Shown piece by piece: positions 1 through 9,279 of a stretch of 10,423 nucleotides of DNA. The notes beneath the pieces are model-generated. The model had not been told where the DNA came from. It did no database searches and saw nothing but the letters and a program-made list of their open reading frames with translations. The DNA is from Pseudomonadota bacterium. Its GTDB lineage: Bacteria; Pseudomonadota; Alphaproteobacteria; Rhizobiales; Tepidamorphaceae. Positions within the stretch are counted from its first letter, which is position 1. Every line of letters begins with the position of its first letter. Both the position numbers and the translations under genes were made by a program. Location: assembly GCA_023435545.1 (NCBI GenBank), contig JAEYRQ010000060.1, positions 1 through 10,423 on the forward strand. Direction: 5' to 3'.

Positions 1-1286
1 TCGTCGTGCTGGTGGTCGCCGCCGACGACGGGGTGATGCCGCAGACCATCGAGGCGATCAATCACGCCCGCGCCGCGAACGTCCCGATCATCGTGGCGAT
101 CAACAAGATGGACAAGCCGGACGCCGATCCGGGCCGCGTCCGCAATGACCTGCTGCGCTACGAGATCGTCGTCGAATCGATGGGCGGCGAGACGCTCGAG
201 GTCGAGGTGTCGGCGCTGAAGCGGATGAACCTCGACAAGCTGCTCGAGGCGATCCACCTGCAGGCCGAGGTCCTGGAACTGAAGGCCAACCCGAACCGCC
301 CGGCCGAAGGCGTGGTGGTGGAGGCCAAGCTCGACAAGGGCCGCGGCCCGGTCGGCACTGTGCTCGTCCAGCGCGGCACGCTGAAGGTCGGCGACGTGCT
401 GGTGTGCGGCGCCGAGTGGGGCAAGGTGCGCGCGCTTGTCGATGACAAGGGCGAGAGCGTGGACAGTGCAGGTCCGGCAATGCCGGTCGAGGTGCTCGGC
501 CTCGACGGCACGCCGGAGGCCGGCGACCGCTTCGCTGTCGTGGATTCCGAGGCCCGCGCCCGCGAGATCGCGGCCTATCGCCAGCGCAAGAAGCGCGAGC
601 GTCAGCATGCCCGCGGCATGGGTGCCAAGACCTCGCTCGAACAGATGATGTCCCAGCTCAAGGAGCAGGGCCGCAAGGAGATCCCGCTGGTCGTCAAGTC
701 CGACGTGCAGGGCTCGGCCGAGGCGATCGTCGGTGCGCTCGACAAGCTCGGCACCGACGAGGTGGCGGCGCGGATCCTGTCCGGCGGCGTCGGCGGCATC
801 ACCGAGTCCGACGTGACGCTGGCGGCCGCCTCCGGCGCGGTGATCATCGGCTTCAACGTTCGCGCCAACCGCCAGGCCCGCGAGGCCGCCGAGCGCGACG
901 GCGTCGAGATCCGCTACTACAACATCATTTACAACCTGGTGGACGACGTTAAGGCCGCGATGTCGGGCCTGCTGGCGCCGACGCTGCGCGAGGAGATGCT
1001 CGGCAACGCGCTCATCCTGGAGGTCTTCAACATCTCCAAGGTCGGCAAGGTCGCCGGCTGCCGCGTCACCGACGGTGTCGTCCAGCGCGGCGCCCATGTC
1101 CGCCTGATCCGCGACGACGTGGTGATCCACGAGGGCAAGCTGTCGACCCTGAAGCGCTTCAAGGACGAGGTCCGCGAGGTCCAGTCCGGCCAGGAGTGCG
1201 GCATGGCCTTCGAGAACTACCAGGACATGCGCCAGGGCGACATCATCGAGTGCTACCGGGTCGAGGAGATCCAGCGCACGCTGTAG
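1..1286 (+). CDS. infB: Translation initiation factor IF-2, C-terminal part (5' end outside window)
   Basis: IF-2 is the GTPase that brings initiator fMet-tRNA to the 30S subunit and promotes subunit joining in the cytoplasm. The reading frame (codons from base 3) is open at the left edge, so the N-terminal region and the G1-G3 motifs are missing. What remains begins just after G3 ([10 protein letters not shown]) and shows G4 NKMD (near base 102), the G5-like SALK, the domain II beta-barrel ([21 protein letters not shown]), a basic charged helix ([15 protein letters not shown]), domain III with [11 protein letters not shown], and the fMet-tRNA-binding C-terminal domain ending in [14 protein letters not shown] and GDIIECY. 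About 428 codons are present. It probably heads the block of rbfA, truB, rpsO and pnp downstream. No damage is visible, and identification is secure from the motif series. Confidence 0.97.
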   Translation, partial: VVLVVAADDGVMPQTIEAINHARAANVPIIVAINKMDKPDADPGRVRNDLLRYEIVVESMGGETLEVEVSALKRMNLDKLLEAIHLQAEVLELKANPNRPAEGVVVEAKLDKGRGPVGTVLVQRGTLKVGDVLVCGAEWGKVRALVDDKGESVDSAGPAMPVEVLGLDGTPEAGDRFAVVDSEARAREIAAYRQRKKRERQHARGMGAKTSLEQMMSQLKEQGRKEIPLVVKSDVQGSAEAIVGALDKLGTDEVAARILSGGVGGITESDVTLAAASGAVIIGFNVRANRQAREAAERDGVEIRYYNIIYNLVDDVKAAMSGLLAPTLREEMLGNALILEVFNISKVGKVAGCRVTDGVVQRGAHVRLIRDDVVIHEGKLSTLKRFKDEVREVQSGQECGMAFENYQDMRQGDIIECYRVEEIQRTL

Positions 1287-1309
1287 CGCTGGTGTGAGCT
1301 GAAGGGACG

Positions 1310-1915
1310 GTGCGGTCCGATCCCGCACCGCATCTGGCCATGAACGACGAGCCCGGCACCGCATCCGCGGACGCGACCGCGTACGACCTCGCCTTCACCC
1401 TCGAGGAGCGCGATTACATCGCCTTCATGACGGTGGCGCGGCGCAGCGGCATCGAGAAGGTGATGATGATGATCTTCGTCATCGGCGCCTGCGCCACCGG
1501 CGCCTTCGCCGGCTGGGTCCTGACCTGGACCGTGCTGCCGGCGCTCAACGTCGATTCCGAGGTGTGGGGCATCGTCCCGGTCCTGGCCGGCATCGCAGCA
1601 GCGCCGCTGGTCTACCGCTGGTGGCTGCAGCCGGCCTATGTGCGCTCCTTCCTCGAGGCGCAGCCGGTCGGCATGGGGCCAGCGCGGCTCATCGCCGACA
1701 AGGCGGCGGTCACCGGCGTCTATGGCGGCACCACGCTGGTGACGCCGTGGGTCGCGGTGCAGCGGGTGGTGGACCGGCCGGACCACGTCTTCTTGTTGTT
1801 TGCCCGCCTCGTCGGGCACATCGTGCCGAAGCGGACTTTCGCGTCGCCGCAGGAGGCGGAGGCGTTCGTCGCCTTTCTCCGCGAGCGCACGCCGGCTCAG
1901 GCAAATCGGGACTAG
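1310..1915 (+). CDS. Two-helix membrane protein with YcxB-like C-terminal domain, function unknown
   Basis: The product is 201 residues if read from the GTG at 1310, or 191 from the in-frame ATG at 1340. The GTG has AAGGGA upstream but only 2 bases away, and the ATG has no clear ribosome binding site, so the start is unsettled. Residues about 51-75 and 84-103 are hydrophobic and probably span the inner membrane. The soluble C-terminal part (about 129-193) carries a pattern I associate with the YcxB-like domain: a tryptophan-centred strand ([11 protein letters not shown]), a hydrophobic strand (VFLLFA), then HIVPKRTF and a final helix [12 protein letters not shown]. That family has no established biochemical role. 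The gene lies 23 bases after infB and 5 bases before rbfA on the same strand, so it is probably co-transcribed and coupled to rbfA. Its GC-rich composition matches its neighbours. The family assignment is by recall of pattern, not by search. Confidence 0.8.
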   Translation: MRSDPAPHLAMNDEPGTASADATAYDLAFTLEERDYIAFMTVARRSGIEKVMMMIFVIGACATGAFAGWVLTWTVLPALNVDSEVWGIVPVLAGIAAAPLVYRWWLQPAYVRSFLEAQPVGMGPARLIADKAAVTGVYGGTTLVTPWVAVQRVVDRPDHVFLLFARLVGHIVPKRTFASPQEAEAFVAFLRERTPAQANRD

Positions 1916-1920
1916 AGACC

Positions 1921-2340
1921 ATGTCACGCGGACACGCCCAGAAATCCGGCCACGGCGCCGGACCGAGCCAGCGCCAGCTGCGCGTCGGCGAGATGTTGCG
2001 CCATGCGCTGGCGGAGATCCTGCAGCGCGGCGATGTCGCCGACCCGATCCTGGAGACCGTCGTCGTCACCGTGCCGGAGGTCCGCGTCTCGCCGGACCTG
2101 AAGCATGCGACCGTCTACGTCATGCCGCTCGGCGGCCTGCACGCCGAGGAGGTGATCGCCGCGCTGGAGCATCACGCCCGCTACTTGCGCGGCCAACTCG
2201 CCCGCAAGGTCACGCTGAAATACATGCCGGATTTGCGCTTCGAGATCGACCGCACCTTCGACGCGGCCGATGAGGTCGACAGGCTGCTCCGCACCCCCGA
2301 GGTCGCCCGCGATCTGGGGCCGAGGGAGGACGAGGACTGA
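1921..2340 (+). CDS. rbfA: 30S ribosome-binding factor RbfA
   Basis: RbfA is a small KH-fold protein that binds immature 30S subunits and assists late 16S rRNA maturation, also under cold stress. The 139-residue product is of usual family length. Recognisable parts are the N-terminal helix [18 protein letters not shown], the strand and loop [24 protein letters not shown], and the closing KH segment [30 protein letters not shown]. The ATG at 1921 follows the preceding stop codon by 5 bases and lacks a strong ribosome binding site, which suggests translational coupling. Its TGA shares a base with the truB ATG (TGATG), so the two genes are also coupled. The last dozen residues are acidic and poorly constrained, as is common in alphaproteobacterial RbfA. 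Identification is firm. Confidence 0.95.
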   Translation: MSRGHAQKSGHGAGPSQRQLRVGEMLRHALAEILQRGDVADPILETVVVTVPEVRVSPDLKHATVYVMPLGGLHAEEVIAALEHHARYLRGQLARKVTLKYMPDLRFEIDRTFDAADEVDRLLRTPEVARDLGPREDED

Positions 2341-3266
2341 TGGGCCGCCGCAGTCGCGACACCGACCTCGACGGCTGGGTCATCCTCGACAAGCCGGTCG
2401 GCCTGACGTCGACCCAGGCGGTCGGGCGCCTGAAGCGTCTGTTCCGGACGAAGAAGGCGGGCCACGCCGGTACGCTCGATCCGCTCGCCTCCGGCTGCCT
2501 GCCGGTCGCGCTCGGAGAGGCGACGAAGACCGTGCCCTATGTGGTGGACGGGCTGAAGGTTTACCGTTTCACCGTCCGCTGGGGCGCGGAGACGGATACC
2601 GACGACAGCGAGGGCCGCATCACGGCGACCTCCGATCTCGTTCCCTCCGACGCCGCGATCGACGCGGTGCTGCCGCGTTTCCAGGGGTCCATCGAGCAGG
2701 TGCCGCCGCGCTACTCGGCAATCAAGATCGACGGCGAGCGCGCCTACGACCTCGCCCGCGGCGGCGAGGAGGTCGACCTCGCGCCGCGCACGGTGGAGAT
2801 CGTCGAACTGGCGCGGGTCGAGCCGACCAGGGACGGAGAGACCGTCATCGAATGCGAATGCGGAAAGGGAACCTACGTGCGCTCGCTCGCCCGCGACATC
2901 GGGCGGGCGCTGGGCGGGCACGGCCACGTCAGCGCCCTGCGCCGGCTGGCGGTCGGTCCGTTCGGCGAGGAGGACATGATTTCGCTGGATAAATTGCAGG
3001 ACCTATGCGATAGAGCCCCCGACCGGGGTCCCCCGGTCGAAGCGTTGCGACCGGTGGAGACCGCGCTGGACGCCATCCCGGCGCTGGCCATAAGCCAGTC
3101 TGACGCGACCCGGCTGCGAAACGGTCAGCCGGTCTTGCTGCGCGGGCGGGATGCTCCCGTGCTGAGCGGCCCCGCCTATACCACGACGCGCGGAAAACTC
3201 GTGGCCCTGGTCGAGGCGGACCGCGGCGAACTGCACCCCAGGCGCGTGTTCAACCTGCCCGGCTGA
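2340..3266 (+). CDS. truB: tRNA pseudouridine(55) synthase TruB
   Basis: TruB converts U55 in the T-psi-C loop of elongator tRNAs to pseudouridine and also acts as a tRNA folding chaperone. The 308-residue product is full length. It opens with the family motif GWVILDKPVGLTSTQAV (from residue 12). The catalytic motif KAGHAGTLDPLASGCLPVALGEATK follows, with Asp47 as the expected nucleophile. Then come YRFTVRWGAETDTDDSEG, PRYSAIKIDGERAYDLAR and GTYVRSLARDIGRALG. The C-terminal 70 or so residues form the usual small RNA-binding extension. The start overlaps the rbfA stop by one base, leaving little doubt about it. The end of the gene takes part in a 7-bp inverted repeat around the stop codon (listed separately). 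Confidence 0.97.
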   Translation: MGRRSRDTDLDGWVILDKPVGLTSTQAVGRLKRLFRTKKAGHAGTLDPLASGCLPVALGEATKTVPYVVDGLKVYRFTVRWGAETDTDDSEGRITATSDLVPSDAAIDAVLPRFQGSIEQVPPRYSAIKIDGERAYDLARGGEEVDLAPRTVEIVELARVEPTRDGETVIECECGKGTYVRSLARDIGRALGGHGHVSALRRLAVGPFGEEDMISLDKLQDLCDRAPDRGPPVEALRPVETALDAIPALAISQSDATRLRNGQPVLLRGRDAPVLSGPAYTTTRGKLVALVEADRGELHPRRVFNLPG

Positions 3267-3275
3267 CCGCCGGGC
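3257..3275 (+). promoter_or_regulatory. Stem-loop around the truB stop codon, in the rpsO leader
   Basis: GCCCGGC (3257-3263) pairs perfectly with GCCGGGC (3269-3275) over a 5-base loop that contains the truB TGA. No T-run follows, so it is not an intrinsic terminator. It sits 27 bases upstream of the rpsO start. Possible roles are slowing ribosomes at the truB stop, protecting processed RNA ends, or contributing to an S15-responsive leader. Autoregulation of rpsO by S15 is known in several bacteria, but I cannot match this stem to a known S15 leader fold. GC-rich DNA makes 7-bp stems fairly common. Confidence 0.4.
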
Positions 3276-3302
3276 CAAAGATATTTCGGAGACGATGTCG
3301 CG

Positions 3303-3572
3303 ATGTCCATCACCGCGGAACGCAAGCAGGAACTGATCAAGGAATACGCCAAGGGCGACGCCGACACCGGCTCCCCGGAAGTGCAGGTCGCGATCCTCAC
3401 CGAACGGATCGTCAACTTGACCGAGCACTTCAAGACCCACAAGAAAGACAACCATTCCCGGCGCGGGCTCCTGAAGCTCGTCAGCCAGCGGCGCAGCCTC
3501 CTCGACTACGTCAAGGCGAAGGACGAGGCGCGCTACCGGGATCTGATCACGCGTCTCGGCATCCGCCGCTGA
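3303..3572 (+). CDS. rpsO: 30S ribosomal protein S15
   Basis: S15 is a primary 16S rRNA-binding protein of the 30S platform and forms an intersubunit bridge. The 89-residue product has exactly the family length and reads as S15 end to end: [16 protein letters not shown], then [20 protein letters not shown], then the rRNA-contacting stretch [19 protein letters not shown] (residues 46-64), ending in [10 protein letters not shown]. Family residues used for rRNA binding (His42, Asp49, Ser52 counting Met1) are present. The ATG at 3303 is supported by GGAGA at 3288-3292, 10 bases upstream, and by the conserved N-terminus. Another ATG at 3295 is out of frame. The gene lies 36 bases after truB and 167 before pnp. 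Confidence 0.98.
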   Translation: MSITAERKQELIKEYAKGDADTGSPEVQVAILTERIVNLTEHFKTHKKDNHSRRGLLKLVSQRRSLLDYVKAKDEARYRDLITRLGIRR

Positions 3573-3585
3573 CCGTTTCCGCGCG

Positions 3586-3605
3586 GCGGCGATGAGCGTC
3601 GCCGC
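3586..3605 (+). other. Small hairpin just after rpsO
   Basis: GCGGCGA (3586-3592) and TCGCCGC (3599-3605) form a perfect 7-bp stem with a 6-base loop, starting 13 bases after the rpsO stop. No T-tract follows, so factor-independent termination is unlikely. It may stabilise the 3' end of an rpsO message after cleavage in the spacer, or act as a weak attenuator before pnp. In enterobacteria a terminator occupies this position. The short length and high GC leave room for chance. Confidence 0.35.
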
Positions 3606-3617
3606 GCCGTACCCCCC

Positions 3618-3718
3618 GCGGGCCTTGGTGGCCATGGGGAGGATAGCCGGACGTTTCGTGCCGACCCGGTCGCCCGAAACGCCTCGCCATCTTGCCCATG
3701 GCTCGCCCGGCGGCCCGC
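3618..3718 (+). promoter_or_regulatory. Long imperfect hairpin in the pnp 5' leader, RNase III substrate-like
   Basis: Bases 3631-3658 and 3675-3702 face each other in one register (positions sum to 7333). Of 28 opposed positions, 24 pair, including two G-U. Perfect blocks are GCCATGGG/CCCATGGC (3631-3638 with 3695-3702) and CGTTTCG/CGAAACG (3652-3658 with 3675-3681). An inner CGAC/GTCG (3662-3665 with 3669-3672) caps the helix, and an outer GCGGGCC/GGCCCGC (3618-3624 with 3712-3718) extends it. The right arm ends 8 bases before the TGAGG ribosome binding site of pnp. In enterobacteria a long leader hairpin cut by RNase III lets PNPase destabilise its own mRNA. Position and shape here fit that role, but the function is inferred. 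There is no T-run. Confidence 0.72.
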
Positions 3719-3739
3719 CACAGCCATGAGGCATGACAC

Positions 3740-5866
<2,127 letters not shown>

Positions 5867-5895
5867 CGCCATTCCTCCTGCGGTTGGAGTTTGCA

Positions 5896-5926
5896 GCCCG
5901 CGCCGGGACACCGGCGCGGGCTTTCT
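5896..5926 (+). terminator. Intrinsic terminator after pnp
   Basis: GCCCGCGCCGG (5896-5906) and CCGGCGCGGGC (5911-5921) form a perfect 11-bp GC-rich stem with the tetraloop GACA, followed by TTTCT. It starts 29 bases after the pnp stop codon. This is the clear end of the infB-pnp transcription block and separates it from the cyclase gene downstream. Confidence 0.88.
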
Positions 5927-5977
5927 CGTCAGCGGGCCACCGTCCCCGCTCCCCCCGCCATCCGAACCGCGATTTTC

Positions 5978-6012
5978 CACATGTGAGGATCGGAATTCCG
6001 ACTGAATTCCAG
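5978..6012. promoter_or_regulatory. Cluster of three small palindromes upstream of the diguanylate cyclase gene
   Basis: This lies in the 254-base gap between pnp and the cyclase gene, after the terminator. CACATGTG (5978-5985) is followed by the perfect 12-base palindrome TCGGAATTCCGA (5990-6001) and by a second GAATTC core (6004-6009) within CTGAATTCCAG. The two GAATTCC units are 11 bases apart, about one helical turn, so one dimeric regulator could bind both on the same face. The stretch is clearly less GC-rich than its surroundings. No regulator can be named. I see no convincing -35/-10 pair between here and the gene; the best is TTGCAA at 6080-6085 with a poor -10. Confidence 0.35.
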
Positions 6013-6120
6013 ATACATGCGGGATACGGACAGTTTTAGCGAGTTTGTTCAGAGGGGGGAAATGCGCTACGCGGTTAAGTTGCAATCCGGGCGGCACTGC
6101 TTGTATCGCATCTAAGGGAC

Positions 6121-7137
6121 ATGAGTGGTTTGCAGCATACGGTCGAGACGCCCGAGCCCTCCTTGGACGCGATCGGCGGGGTGACCGCCGACCGCCAATT
6201 GCTGAGACTTCCCCATAGCCGATTGAACAGGATGCTTGTCACAGCCGCCGGCGTGTCGCTGACGCCGATGCTGGCGGTCCTGGCCCTGGCCTCGGGGTTG
6301 TTCGGACAGCGGACCATCGATCCTGCCGCCGTGGCTCTTGTCGCCGGCGCCAACATCGTCGGAACGGTTCTTGCGGCGATCTGCGTTCGCGCCAGCATGC
6401 GCCCGCTCCGCCGCTCGGTGAAGGCGCTTCGCGACTACGCGCGCCACGGCAGGCTCCCGGAGGTCCCGACCGATCATCGCGACGACATTGGCCGGCTGAT
6501 GGGAGAAATCCGGCAGATCATCGTCGATTCGGAGTCGGCCCAGGCCGAGCTGCTCCGCCATGCGGAGACCGATCCGCTGACCGCCCTGGCCAACCGGCGC
6601 AAGTTCCTGTGGCGCGGTGCGGAGGAACTGCGCGAGGCTCGCCGGCGCGGCGAGCCACTGGCGGTGATCGCGCTGGATATCGACCGCTTCAAGTCCGTCA
6701 ACGATACCTACGGTCATGCGGCCGGCGATGCGGTGTTGCGAATGGTTGCAGGCGTCGTCGAGCGCGGTCTGCGCGATGGCGACGGCCTGGCGCGCCTCGG
6801 CGGTGAGGAATTCGCCGTCCTCCTGCCGCGCACGCCGCTGCCGGATGCCCTGCGGATGGCGGAAACCTTGCGCGCGGCGATCGCGACGCTGCCGATGCCG
6901 GCGCTGGACGGTTCGACGATCACCGCGAGTCTCGGCGTGACGGTTCACGATCATTCCGACGGTCGCTTCGAGATGCTGCTGGAGCGCGCCGACCGTGCGC
7001 TCTATGACGCGAAGGGTGCCGGCCGCGATCGCGTCGCCTATCGGATGGCCAACGATGACATGGATCCGAACTGCATCACCTGTTCAGTGGCAGCCGGCGC
7101 CAAGGGGCGCGCCGCCAGGGTCTGGCTCGTGGACTGA
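6121..7137 (+). CDS. Membrane-anchored diguanylate cyclase (two TM helices, HAMP-like region, GGDEF)
   Basis: The predicted enzyme joins two GTP molecules into the second messenger cyclic di-GMP at the inner membrane. The 338-residue product has a polar N-terminus, two hydrophobic helices (about 39-62 and 68-90) separated by a very short loop, and a HAMP-like linker (about 91-143, with DDIGRLMGEI). The GGDEF domain (about 148-308) contains DPLTALANRR, the metal-binding ALDIDRFKSVND (Asp186), and an intact GGEEF at 227-231. RDGD (218-221) lies five residues before GGEEF, which matches an RxxD product-inhibition site. After the usual GRDRVAY end there is a tail of about 30 residues with CITC at 318-321. 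There is almost no periplasmic sensor, so the signal is unclear. The ATG has AAGGGA only one base away; a TTG at 6130 would be better spaced. The gene appears to be a single transcription unit, with the terminator behind it and a convergent gene ahead. Confidence 0.93.
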   Translation: MSGLQHTVETPEPSLDAIGGVTADRQLLRLPHSRLNRMLVTAAGVSLTPMLAVLALASGLFGQRTIDPAAVALVAGANIVGTVLAAICVRASMRPLRRSVKALRDYARHGRLPEVPTDHRDDIGRLMGEIRQIIVDSESAQAELLRHAETDPLTALANRRKFLWRGAEELREARRRGEPLAVIALDIDRFKSVNDTYGHAAGDAVLRMVAGVVERGLRDGDGLARLGGEEFAVLLPRTPLPDALRMAETLRAAIATLPMPALDGSTITASLGVTVHDHSDGRFEMLLERADRALYDAKGAGRDRVAYRMANDDMDPNCITCSVAAGAKGRAARVWLVD

Positions 7138-7138
7138 G

Positions 7139-7160
7139 CGGCTGCGTCAGCCGGCGGCTG
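7139..7160. other. Overlapping inverted repeats at the convergent gene ends
   Basis: The stop codons of the cyclase and fabI are separated by only 9 bases. CGGCTG (7139-7144) pairs with CAGCCG (7148-7153) over the loop CGT. Alternatively CAGCC (7148-7152) pairs with GGCTG (7156-7160). The two folds exclude each other. Neither is followed by a T-run on either strand, so intrinsic termination is not well supported. The structure may still matter where two transcription units collide. Confidence 0.3.
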
Positions 7161-7977
7161 TCTCGGACTCGCCGTTGGCCGCCGCGCCGAGGTTCTCGGG
7201 GTTCGGCATCGAAACGACGTGGTAGCCCGAATCGACGAAATGCACCTCCCCGGTGACGCCCGCCGAGAGGGGTGACAGCAGATAGAGCGCCGAACCGCCG
7301 ACATCATCGATCGTGGTGGCGCGGCGCAGCGGCGCGTGCGCCTTGTGGAAATTGTACATGCGCCGCGCGTCGTTGATGCCGGAGCCCGCCAGCGTGCGCA
7401 CCGGCCCCGCCGAGATCGCGTTGACGCGGATGCCCTGCGGGCCGAAGTCGGCGGCGAGATAGCGCACGCTCGCCTCCAGCCCCGCCTTCGCGACGCCCAT
7501 CACGTTGTAGTTCGGCATGACGCGGGTCGAGCCGGCATAGGTGAGCGTCAGCAGGCTGCCGCCATCTGGCATCAGCTCGGCGGCGCGCCTGGCGATCTCG
7601 GTGAACGAGAAGCAGGAGATCACCATGGTCCGCACGAAGTTCGACCGGGTCGTGTCGGCGTAGCGGCCCTTGAGCTCCGACTTGTCGGAGAAGGCGACGG
7701 CGTGGACCACGAAGTCGATCGTCGACCAGCGTTCGCGAAGCCCATCGAAGACGGCGTCCACCGTCTCCACCTGCTCGACGTCACAGGGCAGCACAAGGTC
7801 CGCGCCGAGGCTCTGCGCCAGCGGCCGCACCCGTCGCCCGAAGGCCTCTCCCTGGTAGGTGAAGGCGAGCTCGGCGCCGTGCGCGGCCAGCGCCCTGGCG
7901 ATACCCCAGGCGATCGAATGATCGTTGGCCACGCCCATGACCAGGCCGCGTCGTCCGGCCATCAGCGCGTCGGTCAT
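7147..7977 (-). CDS. fabI: Enoyl-[acyl-carrier-protein] reductase (NADH), FabI type
   Basis: FabI reduces trans-2-enoyl-ACP to acyl-ACP, the last step of each fatty acid elongation cycle, in the cytoplasm. The 276-residue product is a short-chain dehydrogenase-fold protein with FabI hallmarks. These are the nucleotide-binding start GLVMGVANDHSIAWGIA (from residue 11), TYQGE, DFVVHAVAF, and the catalytic Tyr157-x6-Lys164 (YNVMGVAK) with the second family tyrosine Tyr147. All are offset by one from E. coli numbering. ISAGPVRTLAGSGI and the closing GEVHFVDSGYH follow. I chose the ATG at 7977 because it gives the conserved N-terminus and has GGAGG 5 bases upstream; the open frame further upstream runs back inside fabB. 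It is the last gene of the fabA-fabB-fabI operon, 28 bases after fabB. Its C-terminal 20 residues are polar and variable. Confidence 0.95.
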   Translation of the reverse strand: MTDALMAGRRGLVMGVANDHSIAWGIARALAAHGAELAFTYQGEAFGRRVRPLAQSLGADLVLPCDVEQVETVDAVFDGLRERWSTIDFVVHAVAFSDKSELKGRYADTTRSNFVRTMVISCFSFTEIARRAAELMPDGGSLLTLTYAGSTRVMPNYNVMGVAKAGLEASVRYLAADFGPQGIRVNAISAGPVRTLAGSGINDARRMYNFHKAHAPLRRATTIDDVGGSALYLLSPLSAGVTGEVHFVDSGYHVVSMPNPENLGAAANGESETAAG

Positions 7978-8005
7978 CGTCCCCTCCCCGCGAACCCGTC
8001 GCTCG

Positions 8006-9229
8006 TCAGCCGTCGTGCCGGCCGAACACCAGGCTGGCATTGGTGCCACCGAAGCCGAAGCTGTTCGACAGCACGGTATTGATCTCGGCCCCGTCCCGCC
8101 GCTCGCGAACGATCGGCATATCGGCGAAGGCAGGATCGAGCTCTTCGATGTTGGCGGATTCGCAGATGAAGCCATTCTGCATCATCAGGAGCGAATAGAT
8201 CGCCTCCTGCACACCGGCCGCCCCGAGCGAATGCCCGGTCAGCGACTTGGTGGCGGAGATCGGCGGGCACTTGTCGCCGGTGCCGAAGATGTTGCGGATC
8301 GCTTCGATCTCCGGCCCGTCGCCGGCTGGCGTCGAGGTGGCGTGCGGGTTGATGTAGTCGATGGGTTCCCCCACCGTCGACAGGGCGAGACGCATGCAGC
8401 GCTCGCCGCCTTCGCCTGACGGCGCCACCATATCATAGCCGTCTGACGTCGCGCCGTAGCCCTTCAGCTCGCCGTAGATCCGCGCGCCGCGCGCCTTGGC
8501 GTGTTCCAGCTCCTCGAGCACCAGGACGCCCGCACCGCCGGCAATGACGAAGCCGTCGCGGCTGACGTCATAGGCGCGGCTGGCGGTCGCGGGGGTGTCG
8601 TTGTACTTCGACGACATCGCGCCCATGGCGTCGAACAGCATCGACAGCGTCCAGTCGAGCTCCTCGCAGCCGCCGGCGAACATCACGTCCTGCTTGCCCC
8701 ACTGGATCATCTCGGCGGCGTTGCCGACACAGTGCGACGAGGTCGCGCAGGCGGACGAGATCGAGTAGTTGACGCCCTTGATCTTGAACCAGGTGGCGAG
8801 CGTCGCGGACGCCGTCGACGACATCGCCTTCGGCACGGCGAACGGTCCGATGCGCTTCGGCCCCTTTTCGCGGGCGATGTCGGCCGCTTCGATCAGGGTG
8901 CGCGTCGAGGGACCGCCGGAGCCCATGATGATGCCGGTGCGCTCGTGGCTGATCTCGTTCTCCTCCAGCCCGGAGTCGCGGATCGCCTGTTCCATCGCGA
9001 CATGGTTCCAGGCGGTGCCGCCGCCGTGGAACCGCATCGCCCGGCGGTCGACGACCTGCGAGGCATCCAGCGAGGGTGCGCCATGCACCCGCGAGCGGAA
9101 TCCCAGCCGCTCGTAGTCGTCGGCCTTGACGATTCCCGACTTCGCCTCGTGCAGCGACGACACGACCTCCTGTGCGGAGTTGCCGATGCTCGACACGATA
9201 CCCATGCCGGTCACGACCACGCGTCTCAT
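8006..9229 (-). CDS. fabB: 3-oxoacyl-[acyl-carrier-protein] synthase I (KAS I)
   Basis: FabB condenses malonyl-ACP with acyl-ACP and is the ketosynthase that elongates the cis-unsaturated intermediate made by FabA. The 407-residue product has the thiolase-fold ketosynthase layout. It starts [16 protein letters not shown]. The nucleophile is Cys161 in [12 protein letters not shown], the active-site histidines are His296 ([11 protein letters not shown]) and His333 (TGHSLGAAG), and Lys328 lies between them. It ends with the glycine-rich [15 protein letters not shown]. The KAS I rather than KAS II identity rests on the active-site context and on being next to fabA. The ATG at 9229 gives the conserved start and has GAGG a few bases upstream; in-frame codons beyond it lie inside fabA and are not used. 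The gap to fabA is 50 bases and to fabI 28, so the three are almost surely one operon. Confidence 0.96.
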   Translation of the reverse strand: MRRVVVTGMGIVSSIGNSAQEVVSSLHEAKSGIVKADDYERLGFRSRVHGAPSLDASQVVDRRAMRFHGGGTAWNHVAMEQAIRDSGLEENEISHERTGIIMGSGGPSTRTLIEAADIAREKGPKRIGPFAVPKAMSSTASATLATWFKIKGVNYSISSACATSSHCVGNAAEMIQWGKQDVMFAGGCEELDWTLSMLFDAMGAMSSKYNDTPATASRAYDVSRDGFVIAGGAGVLVLEELEHAKARGARIYGELKGYGATSDGYDMVAPSGEGGERCMRLALSTVGEPIDYINPHATSTPAGDGPEIEAIRNIFGTGDKCPPISATKSLTGHSLGAAGVQEAIYSLLMMQNGFICESANIEELDPAFADMPIVRERRDGAEINTVLSNSFGFGGTNASLVFGRHDG

Positions 9230-9279
9230 AGGCGCCTCTCTTGCGTTGGCTCGGGCAACGGCGTGTTCGCCGGTTCGTC

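Noticed and set aside
6080..6108. Promoter TTGCAA-17-GTATCG for the cyclase gene, and a possible sigma54 site nearby
   Set aside because: The -10 matches consensus poorly, and the GG/GC spacing required for sigma54 is not met.
7147..8175. Reading fabI as a 342-residue protein
   Set aside because: The first 66 residues overlap the end of fabB and do not resemble a reductase. ATG 7977 has a good ribosome binding site and the conserved N-terminus.
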